Shown: positions 45,219-54,182, numbered from the stretch's first letter. The stretch is DNA of 64,000 bases from Rivularia sp. PCC 7116 (GCF_000316665.1 NC_019678.1:5952001-6016000); one strand, 5' to 3'. Notes: generated by a model from the letters alone, not told the origin. A program made the numbers and translations.

Positions 45219-47183
45219 ATGATGAATAGTAGACATTCTAGAAGAGATTTTCTTAAATTAGCTGCTGCTTCGGGAATCTCATCATATTTTTTAAGTTCTT
45301 GCCGTCAGCCTGAAAGTGCTGCTGTTGACGAGAATACGAAAGCAGATTTAATTTTAACTAACGGTAATATTGCTACCCAAGATAACCCCCGCTCCTTGGC
45401 TAAAGCTGTTGCTATAAGTAACGGACGCTTTCTTGCTGTGGGAACGGAAAAGGAAGTTATGGCATACAGGAGTGATAATACCAAAATTATTGATGCACGA
45501 GGGCGCACGGTAATTCCCGGTATAAATGATACTCATACCCATCTGATTCGCGGCGGACTTAACTATAATATGGAACTGCGGTGGGATGGTGTTCCGTCGC
45601 TGGCTGATGCATTGCGGATGTTGAAGGAACAGGCTTTGCGAACCCCCGCGCCGCAATGGGTAAGAGTGATTGGTGGGTGGTCGGAATTCCAGTTTGCAGA
45701 GCGTCGAATGCCGACTTTAGATGAGATTAATGCTGTTTCTGGCGACGTTCCGGTTTTTATTCTCAACCTGTATAACAGAGCATATTTGAACCGTGCTGCT
45801 TTACGTGCCCTTGGTTATAACAAGAACTCAAAGGCTCCAGAAGGTTCGACATTTCAACGGGATAGTAACGGTAATTTGACAGGGTTGTTAATTGCTCAAC
45901 CGAATGCTGCCATACTCTACGCTAGTATTGCCAGAGGTCCCCAACTTAGTCCCGATGACCAAGTTAATTCGACTCGTCAATATATGCGCGAGATGAATCG
46001 GTTGGGTATTACTAGCGTGATTGATGCTGGTGGCGGCGGACAAAATTATCCCGATGATTATCAAATTATTGAAAAATTGCATGAGAGTGGAGAACTGACT
46101 GTTCGCATTGCTTATAATCTATTTACTCAAAACCCCGGTAAGGAATTAGAAGATTTTCAGCGATGGACTAAAATAACTACTCCCGGAAAAGGAGATGATT
46201 TTTACCGGGTTAACGGTGCGGGAGAAATGCTCGTTTATTCGGCTGCCGACTTTGAAGATTTTACCGAACCCAGACCGAATCTTCCACAAAGTATGGAAGA
46301 GAATTTAAAAGAGGTGGTGAGTTTATTAGCTCAGAATAAATGGCCATTTCGACTTCATGCGACTTACGATGAATCTATTACTCGGTTTTTGAATGTTATC
46401 GAAACAGTAAACCAGGATATTCCACTCAAGGGAATGAATTGGATTTTAGACCATGCCGAAACTATCTCTGACAAAAATATTGAGAGAGTCAAAGCCTTGG
46501 GTGGTGGAATCGCGATTCAGCATCGTATGGCTTATCAAGGTGAATATTTTCTCAATCGTTATGGTGAAAAACTAGCTCAACGAACTCCCCCCATCAAGAA
46601 AATATTGAACATGCAAGTACCTGTAAGTGCGGGTACCGATGGTACGAGAGTTGCTAGCTACAATCCTTGGGTTGGGATTTACTGGTTAGTCAGCGGTAAA
46701 ACAGTCGGTGGTACATCTCTATATTCTGAAGCAAATCGCTTCGATAGAATGGAAGCCTTGAGAATGTATACCGCTAATTCCGGTTGGTTTACTACTCAAG
46801 AAGGAGTTAAAGGTGCAATAGTACCAGGACAATTAGCCGATTTAGTAGTGCTTTCAGAAGATTATTTTTCCATTCCAGAAGATAGTATTAAACGCTTAGA
46901 ATCGGTTTTAACAATAGTCGGTGGTAAACCCGTCTATGCGAAAGCAGAATTCAAAGATTTGAATCCACCACCGTTACCAGTTAGTCCTAACTGGTCTCCA
47001 GTTATTCATTATGGAGGATATAAGAATAGTAAACCCATGTCTACAGTCTCGCATATGCCCGCCCATATAGGCTGTTGCTCTCCGTTGCAAAGTGGAAGCG
47101 CGAATAGTTCACCTGTATCTCTGAATAATGTTGGTAGTCTTTCCAACTTGTGGGGAAATATAGGTTGTGCTTGTTTTGTTTAG
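45219..47183 (+). CDS. Tat-exported lipoprotein amidohydrolase (YtcJ-like) with Cys-containing C-terminal tail
   Basis: 654 residues from ATG 45219; a TTG at 45171 would spoil the signal sequence. The start carries a perfect twin-arginine motif (SRRDFLK) and a lipobox (FLSSCRQ), so a folded protein is exported and lipid-anchored. The amidohydrolase_3 domain has the metal-binding NDTHTH, 'FRLHATYDE', LDHAETIS and SAGTDGTR motifs. The tail after ~residue 600 is odd: 'HIGCCSP', a Ser/Asn/Gly-rich stretch and the final 'GNIGCACFV', four Cys in the last ~40 residues. This tail is not part of the catalytic fold. The next gene encodes an NHLP-like peptide. Substrate unknown; YtcJ relatives hydrolyse N-substituted amides. 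Confidence 0.88.
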   Translation: MMNSRHSRRDFLKLAAASGISSYFLSSCRQPESAAVDENTKADLILTNGNIATQDNPRSLAKAVAISNGRFLAVGTEKEVMAYRSDNTKIIDARGRTVIPGINDTHTHLIRGGLNYNMELRWDGVPSLADALRMLKEQALRTPAPQWVRVIGGWSEFQFAERRMPTLDEINAVSGDVPVFILNLYNRAYLNRAALRALGYNKNSKAPEGSTFQRDSNGNLTGLLIAQPNAAILYASIARGPQLSPDDQVNSTRQYMREMNRLGITSVIDAGGGGQNYPDDYQIIEKLHESGELTVRIAYNLFTQNPGKELEDFQRWTKITTPGKGDDFYRVNGAGEMLVYSAADFEDFTEPRPNLPQSMEENLKEVVSLLAQNKWPFRLHATYDESITRFLNVIETVNQDIPLKGMNWILDHAETISDKNIERVKALGGGIAIQHRMAYQGEYFLNRYGEKLAQRTPPIKKILNMQVPVSAGTDGTRVASYNPWVGIYWLVSGKTVGGTSLYSEANRFDRMEALRMYTANSGWFTTQEGVKGAIVPGQLADLVVLSEDYFSIPEDSIKRLESVLTIVGGKPVYAKAEFKDLNPPPLPVSPNWSPVIHYGGYKNSKPMSTVSHMPAHIGCCSPLQSGSANSSPVSLNNVGSLSNLWGNIGCACFV

Positions 47184-47242
47184 ATTGGCTTTTGTGTCAG
47201 ATTTCTTAATCGCTTAGTTTTAGAGAATCTTAATTTTAGAGA

Positions 47243-47449
47243 ATGATATTAAATAACAAAAATCGCAGAAAATTTGAAGAATTATTAATTACTAAGGCTT
47301 TTCAAAATACTTCTTTCAAAAGAGAATTGATTGAAAACCCGAAAATGGCTATTGCTCAAAATTTTGGCGTTCAACTACCAGTAGACATAGAAATTAGAGT
47401 TTTGCAAGAAGACAAGAAAGTACTCTATGTTGTGTTGCCATATGTATAA
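47243..47449 (+). CDS. NHLP-type leader-like peptide (nitrile-hydratase-leader family) without core
   Basis: 68 residues: FEELLITKAFQNTSFKREL, ENPKMAIAQNFGVQLP, IEIRVLQEDKKVLYVVLPYV. This is the nitrile hydratase alpha-subunit-like leader fold used by NHLP RiPP precursors. In typical precursors a core peptide rich in Cys, Ser or Gly follows the leader; here the protein ends at the last strand, so there is no core. It may act in trans as a leader or scaffold, or be a small NHase-like domain of other use. The stop is 9 bases from the next start. Confidence 0.75.
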   Translation: MILNNKNRRKFEELLITKAFQNTSFKRELIENPKMAIAQNFGVQLPVDIEIRVLQEDKKVLYVVLPYV

Positions 47450-47457
47450 TTACAAGA

Positions 47458-48522
47458 GTGAAGACAACGATTTTAATGTATGACTATTTGGTTGACTATT
47501 TAAATGCTATTACACCTTACCTTTCTGCCGAACTAGTTAGTTTAAACACCATTGCTAGAATTAAAAAAATTTCTAAAACTTTAAAGCCAACATGGGGAGC
47601 TTTTTTAGAATGTCCTTTGAGTGAAGATAATAGTACAGTTCATTTTTCTATTCATGCATTAGACAATGCCATTAAATTACCGTCAAAAATGCGCTCCGAA
47701 TGTATATGGCAGCGCATTCAGCAGCTATGTATGGATTGTAATTGTTCTCAGTCGCGTTTAAGCCAGGAAATTAGCAGCATTTTTTTAGATTTTGAATTGA
47801 GTCAAAAAAATGCGGAAATTCCTATTCCTTCAATTTTTTTTAATTTGAAAGAAGGAGATTTGCAGTGTTTAAATGGAGATATTAAAACCTTTTGTACTTG
47901 GTTGATTAAAAAAGTTGTAGAACCGTTGAATAATCGTACTATTTCTGCTTATCTGCAACGAAATTTAGAATTATCTTTAACCGCATTACCTGCCGGAGCG
48001 CAAATCCTGGAGTTAGGAATAATGCAGCCTTCTCCACTAGATTCTATCCAATTAAGTATTAGCAGTATGTCTCCTTTAGCGATTTCCGAATATTTAACTC
48101 GGATTGGCTGGAGGGGTTCAATTGTCGAAATTGAAAAATTAGCTTTGTTTCTCAATGAAATTGTAGATACGATTGTTTTAAAAATAGAACTAGGAATTAC
48201 AGTTGCACCTCAAGTCAGCTTACAGTGTTTTATATATCAAAATTTATATAAAGATGGTTATTGGCAACCTTTATTCGATTTTCTCATTGAAAATAAATTA
48301 TGTACTCCAAAAAAGTATGCAGCACTTTTAAACTGGACGGGATTATCTTACGAAAAATATTCTCCCATACCTTGGCCTACTAATTTAAAAATGATTTCTG
48401 ATTTTTTAGGAAATAGGGCATCAAGTATTTTAGTTAGGGAAGTAAGTCATATAGAAATAACCTATACAGAAAAGAAATTAGATGCAAAAGCTCATTTATG
48501 GTTTAGTCCAGATTGGGATTAA
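47458..48522 (+). CDS. Unrecognised 354-aa protein paired with the NHLP-like peptide
   Basis: I do not recognise the family. It starts at GTG 47458, only 9 bases after the NHLP-like gene, so the two are translationally linked. It is soluble with mixed alpha/beta character and no signal peptide or membrane helix. Notable parts: six Cys in the first 150 residues including QLCMDCNCSQS, a GDIKTFCTWLIKKVVEPL helix, a 'LPAGAQILELGIMQPSPLDSIQL' region and the closing 'HLWFSPDWD'. The tight pairing with an NHLP-like peptide suggests it binds or processes that peptide, but no catalytic motif is visible. Confidence 0.7.
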   Translation: MKTTILMYDYLVDYLNAITPYLSAELVSLNTIARIKKISKTLKPTWGAFLECPLSEDNSTVHFSIHALDNAIKLPSKMRSECIWQRIQQLCMDCNCSQSRLSQEISSIFLDFELSQKNAEIPIPSIFFNLKEGDLQCLNGDIKTFCTWLIKKVVEPLNNRTISAYLQRNLELSLTALPAGAQILELGIMQPSPLDSIQLSISSMSPLAISEYLTRIGWRGSIVEIEKLALFLNEIVDTIVLKIELGITVAPQVSLQCFIYQNLYKDGYWQPLFDFLIENKLCTPKKYAALLNWTGLSYEKYSPIPWPTNLKMISDFLGNRASSILVREVSHIEITYTEKKLDAKAHLWFSPDWD

Positions 48523-48700
48523 GAATGGGTAATGGTGAATAGGTAATAGGTAATGGGGAATAGACAAATTTAAATCGCGATCGCGAGTTTTGTTTAATAT
48601 ATTTTAAGTGATAATTACCAACTACCAACTACCAATTACCAATTACCCATTCCCCATTCCCCATTCCCTTCAATATATAAAATTAACCCCACTCAGTACC

Positions 48701-50077
48701 GTGCAAAATCTAAAAAAAATCAAAAAATTATCGCTTTTAGCCTTTGTCCTTATACTTGCAATTACAGCTACAGTAGTTGTGTTCAGTTCGCAATGGAGCA
48801 ATTCCTCTAATAATACTAAGACTGTATCGCAACCCGGAAGCATTCAGGATGCTGGTCCTTATGAAATGACCCCTATGCCAAAGGCTTCTCTTCCTGCTCC
48901 AGTCTATCCCCAGGCAAAATCAGATGCGAAGCTTCCAGTACGTAAGAGTATTGTGGACTTAACATCTCAGGAGAAAGCTGCATTTGTCAACGCTCTAAAA
49001 AAAGTTAAAAATACCATTCCCGAAGGTAGTAAACTCAGTGTTTTTGACAAACTAGTTCTACAACACGTTATGGTTGCTGGATTCGAGAAACCTTTTAAAT
49101 CTTCAGGGCCAGCGGCAGGTTACAATCCCGCTCATCCCGGTCATCCTGCATTTTTACCTTGGCATCGGCAGCTACTTGATGACCTTGAAAATGCTTTGCA
49201 GAAAATAGATCCCAGCGTTACTATTCCGTACTGGGATTGGACAGACCCCAAAGCCTTAGATGCCATGCTTAGTAATGATTTTATGGGGGGAAATGGTGAA
49301 GGGGTTACAGTGGATATTCCGGGAGTAGGTACTTTTAAAGGAGGACCTGTTAAATCCGGGCCATTTGCTGACGATTGGACGGTGAATGAAGATATCCACA
49401 TAGAGCCGATTAATTTTACATCATTAGGGTCAAAAATTATCCGATTTCTAAGAATCCCTCCCTTTAACGAATATCCCATGCCCAAAGAAGTCATCGACCG
49501 CATGATGAATCTCGATGACTACGAAATTTTCTCTTTGGTGTTAGAAGGAGGTGGTACTGGATTAGATAAGAACAGCAAAATAATTGAAGATTGGGCAGTT
49601 CATGTAGTTTCTCATGCAATGATTGGAGGAGTGGTTTTGAAAGATTACAATAAAACAGCCCTTCCCACTAACCAAGCTCGGAACCTAGGAACAATGATGA
49701 GTATCCTTAGTTCTCCCTATGACCCGACATTTTGGTTAACTCATTCCAACGTAGACCGTTTATGGGCAGAATGGCAAGACAATGGACATACAGGTGAAAA
49801 ATTCTATCCTAAAAACAGGATGGATTATGGCTATAACATTAAAGACCCAATTTGGCCTTGGGATGGCGGTAAATCCACACCGGGAAATCTCAACGATACG
49901 GATTTAGTCGCGATGCTGCCTAAAACTAATAGAATTATTACCGCCGCAGACCTGCTTGATTTTCGTAAGTTAGGTTATACCTATGATACGACTCGTCTTC
50001 GTAGCGAGAAAGCAATGCTCAAGCCAAAAACTAAATCTAATCATTCCATTCTTCACTGGTTGAGGAAGCAAGCCTAA
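48701..50077 (+). CDS. Membrane-anchored tyrosinase (type 3 copper oxidase)
   Basis: 458 residues from GTG 48701. An upstream GTG at 48608 would add 31 residues translated from CCAATTACC short repeats, which I reject. Residues ~8-28 form a signal anchor (LSLLAFVLILAITATVVV). The copper A region has 'LQHVMVAGF' and 'PAFLPWHRQLLDDLE'; copper B has 'DWAVHVVSHAMIGG' (HVVSH) and 'DPTFWLTHSNVDRLWAEWQ'. IPYWDW is the typical connecting block. It should oxidise phenols or catechols outside the cytoplasm. It follows the NHLP-like and 354-aa genes and precedes the NTF2-like gene, all on the same strand. Confidence 0.92.
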   Translation: MQNLKKIKKLSLLAFVLILAITATVVVFSSQWSNSSNNTKTVSQPGSIQDAGPYEMTPMPKASLPAPVYPQAKSDAKLPVRKSIVDLTSQEKAAFVNALKKVKNTIPEGSKLSVFDKLVLQHVMVAGFEKPFKSSGPAAGYNPAHPGHPAFLPWHRQLLDDLENALQKIDPSVTIPYWDWTDPKALDAMLSNDFMGGNGEGVTVDIPGVGTFKGGPVKSGPFADDWTVNEDIHIEPINFTSLGSKIIRFLRIPPFNEYPMPKEVIDRMMNLDDYEIFSLVLEGGGTGLDKNSKIIEDWAVHVVSHAMIGGVVLKDYNKTALPTNQARNLGTMMSILSSPYDPTFWLTHSNVDRLWAEWQDNGHTGEKFYPKNRMDYGYNIKDPIWPWDGGKSTPGNLNDTDLVAMLPKTNRIITAADLLDFRKLGYTYDTTRLRSEKAMLKPKTKSNHSILHWLRKQA

Positions 50078-50110
50078 TAGGCGTAATCTTCATTTCACAA
50101 ATACGCTTAA

Positions 50111-50172
50111 AACCTCACCCCCTTCCCCTCTCCTTGTCAAGGAGAGGGGTGTTCGTAGGACGGGGTGAGGTT
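50111..50172. repeat. Dispersed hairpin AACCTCACCCC..GGGGTGAGGTT, copy 2
   Basis: Nested inverted repeat: outer AACCTCACCCC / CGGGGTGAGGTT and inner CCCCTCTCCTTG-TCAAGGAGAGGGG. It is the largest of four related copies (21829, 51384, 58262). It lies after the tyrosinase stop and probably separates that gene from the next; the rest of the 50078-50425 gap is AT-rich without a gene. Confidence 0.75.
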
Positions 50173-50425
50173 CATCTGTATTCAATTGAAGTGAAAACCG
50201 CTATATTTCCATCATCAACTCAAAAATATCGCAACAATTTTCCACCATATCTATATTTTTTCCATTGATACAAATCTGATATCGGGTTTAAAATCAAGAA
50301 AATTGAAAACTTGAAAACCACAAAACTATAGTTTTCTGTTAGCAATATTAGAACTTTTCGTCAACATAAATATAGTCATTTTGACTATTTGTATAGCTCC
50401 ATGAATATACAGGAGGTTATTTACC

Positions 50426-50995
50426 ATGCCCAAAAGAATTAACTATTATAAAGAATTAGCCGCTGACTATTCCAGACCTGGATTAATTTCTGAAGATTTA
50501 AAGAAAAAACTAATCCAGCAAGGTGAAGAAATAACTACAAAAAAAGAAAAGACATTACCAGAGATTAATTCATCATATACGCTTCAACAAATAGAACAAG
50601 AAAATAAAGAATGGTGGCCTACTCATTGCGAAGCGTTGAGGCAGGGAAGAGGGGATATTTTAACCGATGAATATCGCGATGATTTGGTTTATTTCTGTCA
50701 AGATGGCCCTTATCAAGGATTAGAACAGCAAAAAGATAGAGAACAGCATTGGTGGGCTTTAATTGCACAGCCAGGAGTCACAATGGTATGGCCAATTGTG
50801 ATGTTTTTCGGCGAACATACCTTCTTTGAATGGAAGTGTATAGATGATGAAACCAACGAAACAATAGCAAAAGGAAATGTAACTTGGGTTCGTCGCGGAC
50901 ACAGAGGAGGCTGTTATTTGAAGACAGAACAGTTGACATTCTACCGTGATGTTTTTGCACCCAATGAACTATTGAAATTAATCAAAACTGCTTAG
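50426..50995 (+). CDS. NTF2/SnoaL-like protein, first gene of the icfG-type cluster
   Basis: 189 residues. A helical N-terminus (~1-55) is followed by an NTF2-like domain ('EALRQGRGDILTDEYRDDLVYFCQDGPYQG', then VTMVWPIVMFFGEHTFFEW and 'WVRRGHRGGCYLKTEQLTFYRDVFAP'). Family members bind small ligands or catalyse simple reactions; none can be named here. A strong ribosome binding site AGGAGG (50411-50416) stands 9 bases before the ATG. From memory it occupies the place of slr1852 at the head of the Synechocystis cluster. Confidence 0.75.
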   Translation: MPKRINYYKELAADYSRPGLISEDLKKKLIQQGEEITTKKEKTLPEINSSYTLQQIEQENKEWWPTHCEALRQGRGDILTDEYRDDLVYFCQDGPYQGLEQQKDREQHWWALIAQPGVTMVWPIVMFFGEHTFFEWKCIDDETNETIAKGNVTWVRRGHRGGCYLKTEQLTFYRDVFAPNELLKLIKTA

Positions 50996-51022
50996 TTATT
51001 CTAGGAACAATTTATAGGAACA

Positions 51023-51379
51023 ATGGAAACAAAGAATTACAAAAATGCCGTTTTAGATGATAAAGAATTACAAGCGGGATTGAGCGGTATTAATCCAAAA
51101 TTTGGTGACTTTTGTACCCGTGTTGCCGGAGAAGCTTGGGGTTTACCTTTAATAGACCAAAAAACTAAGGCTTTAATTACTATAGCCGTCGATGTTGTTA
51201 ACCAAGACCAAACAGGAGCAGGTAATCCCTTTGGTGCCCATGTAAATATGGCAATGCAGCAGGGAGCTACCCGTGAAGAAATAGAGGAATTACTGTTATT
51301 TATGTGCGTTTATGCCGGTTTTAACAAAGCAGCCGGTTGTTTCGGAATGTTGAATGAAATTCTCGATCCCGCCCAATAA
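51023..51379 (+). CDS. Carboxymuconolactone decarboxylase-family protein
   Basis: 118 residues. The core is 'DQKTKALITIAVDVVNQDQ', then NPFGAHVNMAMQQGATREEIEELLLFMCVYAGF, the AhpD/CMD fold (PF02627). The AhpD CxxC pair is not visible, so a classical peroxidase role is unlikely; a gamma-CMD-like decarboxylase or other enolate chemistry is possible. It begins 27 bases after the NTF2-like gene and is almost certainly in the same operon. Synechocystis slr1853 is its likely counterpart. Confidence 0.9.
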   Translation: METKNYKNAVLDDKELQAGLSGINPKFGDFCTRVAGEAWGLPLIDQKTKALITIAVDVVNQDQTGAGNPFGAHVNMAMQQGATREEIEELLLFMCVYAGFNKAAGCFGMLNEILDPAQ

Positions 51380-51383
51380 TATT

Positions 51384-51423
51384 ACCCCTCTCCGATGTTT
51401 TGGAGAGGGGCAGGGGTGAGGTT
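51384..51423. repeat. Dispersed hairpin ACCCCTCTCC..GGAGAGGGG, copy 3
   Basis: Inverted repeat ACCCCTCTCC / GGAGAGGGG-CAGGGGTGAGGTT immediately after the decarboxylase stop. Same family as 21829, 50111 and 58262. It may form an attenuator within the cluster. Confidence 0.7.
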
Positions 51424-51510
51424 TTTCCTTAACAAGCAAAGGTGTAAGATTAATCCCCCTTAACAAGGAAAAGAAAAGTTTTAAGATTAACTATCAACAA
51501 GGAAATAAAC

Positions 51511-52125
51511 ATGGCTACAAATAAAGGAAAAATTGGCGTTTTAATTGAAGAACATTTCGACGAAACCGAATATATTCGCTTCAATCAATTCTTTCCCGAG
51601 AATGGATATGAAGTAGACTATATGTCTCATCTTTGGAATCAAGAAAGTCTTAAGTTTAATGGAAATGACCATCAAGCAGAAGCTACAGTCAGCGTAGAAG
51701 TTAATGATGTTAATTTAGCGGATTATAAAGGTATCATTTTAATTGGTGGTTATGCAATGGATAGATTGCGTTACGAACCATCAGTAAAAGCAGGACAACC
51801 CAATCAAGCACCAGCGGTAAACTTTTTACGTAAAGCTGTCAAAGCAATGGATGCTGGCAATTTAAAAATTGGTACTATTTGTCATAGTATGTGGCTATTT
51901 TGTGCTGACAAAGAACTGCTCAAAGGTCGTAAAGTTACCTGCGCTCACAACATTCTTTGTGATGTTGAAAATGCTGGAGGAACCATTGTTTATGAAGGTG
52001 AAGAAACCGCAGCAACTCATATTGATGGTAACTTAATTTCTGGTAGACATCCCGGTGTTGTCGAAGAATTTATGCAATTGTTTTTGCAGGAATTAGACAA
52101 GAAACAAAAAGTCGCTGTTGGGTAA
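51511..52125 (+). CDS. DJ-1/PfpI family protein
   Basis: 204 residues. 'GKIGVLIEEHFDETEYIRFNQFFPENGYEV' is the first strand-loop of the DJ-1/PfpI fold; the nucleophile elbow is GTICHSMWLFC (Cys-His), and 'GRKVTCAHNILCDVENAGG' and 'NLISGRHPGVVEEFM' are further family blocks. Members include glyoxalase-III-like and chaperone-like proteins and some proteases, so the activity is not fixed. In the Synechocystis icfG cluster the equivalent place is held by slr1854. Confidence 0.9.
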   Translation: MATNKGKIGVLIEEHFDETEYIRFNQFFPENGYEVDYMSHLWNQESLKFNGNDHQAEATVSVEVNDVNLADYKGIILIGGYAMDRLRYEPSVKAGQPNQAPAVNFLRKAVKAMDAGNLKIGTICHSMWLFCADKELLKGRKVTCAHNILCDVENAGGTIVYEGEETAATHIDGNLISGRHPGVVEEFMQLFLQELDKKQKVAVG

Positions 52126-52263
52126 TAGAAAATTGGGCATGGGGCATAGGGCATGGGGCATTGGGAATAATTAGAAGTCAGATTTGTTTGAAGGTTAAAT
52201 TCAATTTATACCTTTAACCTTTAACCTTTGACCTTTTTCAGTAGTTATAAACTAATAATTAAT

Positions 52264-54090
52264 ATGGGTACTACCTTAGATTTTACATTTTCCGATTTAA
52301 TTGCTGGATATGTAACTTATTTTGATGAAAAAAACGATAGTTTTGGTTTAAAAACATCGGATGGTAGAGAGTTTGATTGCAATCTCAGTCCGATGAGTTA
52401 TGCTAAATTGCTGCAAAATTTGGATGAAGGCTATCCAGATGCTACTGGTTCGATGCGAGCCATGTTATCGGAAGAAAATCGCTATTTGTTCGCTTATGGA
52501 GTCTTTTATCCCGATAAGTCTTCTTTTGATGCCAAATCTTTAGTCTTTGTTGGTCGTAAGTCGAATAATTACGCTTTTGAAAAACAAAATTGGTGGGTGG
52601 ATCAAGCTCGCTCTCTAGCTAGTTTTTATTTAAAGGCTCAGTTTGGTGATGAAGAAATTGATTACCGCAATTATCGTACCTCAGTAAGTTTATCGGGGGC
52701 AAAATCAACTGTTAATTTTCGTCAAGAAACCGATACTATCTCCCGTTTGGTATATGGTTTTGCGACTTCCTATATGCTTACCGGGGAAGAAAGGTTTCTC
52801 GAAGCTGCTGAAAAAGGAACCGAATATCTCCGCGAACATATGCGGTTTCTAGATTTAGACGAAGGCATAGTTTATTGGTATCACGGAATTGATGTAGAGG
52901 GAGAACGAGAGCATAAAATCTTTGCTTCCGAATTTGGTGATGATTATGATGCTATTCCTGCTTACGAACAAATTTATGCTTTAGCCGGTCAGATTCAAAC
53001 CTATCGAGTAACCGGGGACCCCCGAATTATCAAGGATGCCGAACTTACCATCAAATTGTTTAACGATTTCTTCCTTGATAAAGGGGAACATGGTGGTTAT
53101 TTCTCTCATATAGATCCAGTAACTCTCGATCCTTTAAGCGATTCATTGGGAAGGAATAAGGGTACTAAGAATTGGAACTCTGTCGGCGACCATGCTCCAG
53201 CTTATTTAATTAATCTATGGTTAGCGACTGGGAAACAGGAATATGCCGATATGTTGGAGGATACCTTCGACACCATCGTCAACCATTTTCCCGATTATGA
53301 AAATAGTCCTTTTGTGCAGGAACGCTTTTTTACAGATTGGTCTCACGATACCACCTGGGGATGGCAGCAAAATCGCGCTGTAGTCGGGCATAACCTGAAA
53401 ATAGCCTGGAATTTGATGCGGATGTCTTCGCTGAAGTCAAAGGAAGAATACGTCGATTTAGCAACAAAAATTGGCGAAATCATGCCTAGGTTTGGCAGCG
53501 ATTTACAGCGAGGTGGTTGGTATGACGTTATGGAACGTGTTTTAGATGAAGATGAAAGCGTTTATCGATTTGTATGGCACGATCGCAAAGCTTGGTGGCA
53601 GCAGGAACAATGTATTCTGGCATATTTGATATTAAACGGTGTTCTTGGCAAAGATGACTATCAGCGTTTAGCCAGGGAAGCAGCATCTTTTTATAATGCT
53701 TGGTTCTTAGATACTGAAGATGGCGGTGTTTATTATAATGTTCTTGCTAATGGTATTCCCTTCCTTGCTAGTGGGAATGAGCGTGGTAAAGGAAGTCATG
53801 CCATGAGTGGTTATCATTCCATTGAATTGTGTTACTTAGCAGCGGTTTATACCAATTTATTAATAACCAAACAGCCGATGGATTTCTACTTTAAACCGAT
53901 GCCGTCAGGATTTCCCGATAATATCATGCGCGTTGCTCCTGACATATTGCCACCCGGTAGTATCAAAATTGATACTGTAGAAATAGATGGAAATAGCTAC
54001 AGTAATTTTGATGCAGAAAAGCTAACTGTAACATTACCTAAAACAACTAAAAGAGTAAAAGTTAGAGTCCGAATTGTGCCTACTTCATAA
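52264..54090 (+). CDS. AGE-family (N-acylglucosamine 2-epimerase-like) protein
   Basis: 608 residues from ATG 52264; a TTG at 52228 is a poor alternative. The first ~110 residues form a small beta-rich domain (DLIAGYVTYFDEKNDSFGL) not found in ordinary epimerases. The remainder is an (alpha/alpha)6 barrel typical of AGE/renin-binding proteins: 'ISRLVYGFATSYMLTG', 'YDAIPAYEQIYALAG', 'HDTTWGWQQNRAVVGHNLKIAWNLMR', and 'ERGKGSHAMSGYHSIELCYLAAVY' containing His residues in the expected places. It may isomerise or epimerise a sugar for glycogen or carbohydrate metabolism. Synechocystis slr1855 is the likely counterpart. Confidence 0.85.
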   Translation: MGTTLDFTFSDLIAGYVTYFDEKNDSFGLKTSDGREFDCNLSPMSYAKLLQNLDEGYPDATGSMRAMLSEENRYLFAYGVFYPDKSSFDAKSLVFVGRKSNNYAFEKQNWWVDQARSLASFYLKAQFGDEEIDYRNYRTSVSLSGAKSTVNFRQETDTISRLVYGFATSYMLTGEERFLEAAEKGTEYLREHMRFLDLDEGIVYWYHGIDVEGEREHKIFASEFGDDYDAIPAYEQIYALAGQIQTYRVTGDPRIIKDAELTIKLFNDFFLDKGEHGGYFSHIDPVTLDPLSDSLGRNKGTKNWNSVGDHAPAYLINLWLATGKQEYADMLEDTFDTIVNHFPDYENSPFVQERFFTDWSHDTTWGWQQNRAVVGHNLKIAWNLMRMSSLKSKEEYVDLATKIGEIMPRFGSDLQRGGWYDVMERVLDEDESVYRFVWHDRKAWWQQEQCILAYLILNGVLGKDDYQRLAREAASFYNAWFLDTEDGGVYYNVLANGIPFLASGNERGKGSHAMSGYHSIELCYLAAVYTNLLITKQPMDFYFKPMPSGFPDNIMRVAPDILPPGSIKIDTVEIDGNSYSNFDAEKLTVTLPKTTKRVKVRVRIVPTS

Positions 54091-54182
54091 GAATCTACTC
54101 CTTAAAAATAGGTATCCTTCTGCTTTCTAAATTCATAGTTTACTTTAATTAACATCTTGTCTTGCATCATTTCATCTCTTCT

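Noticed and set aside
48527-48668. CCAATTACC/CCCATTCCCC short tandem repeats as a CRISPR array
   Set aside because: Units are 7-10 bases, directly tandem without spacers; these are ordinary cyanobacterial short repeats.
48608-48700. N-terminal extension of the tyrosinase from GTG 48608
   Set aside because: The added residues are a translation of CCAATTACC short repeats, not protein-like.
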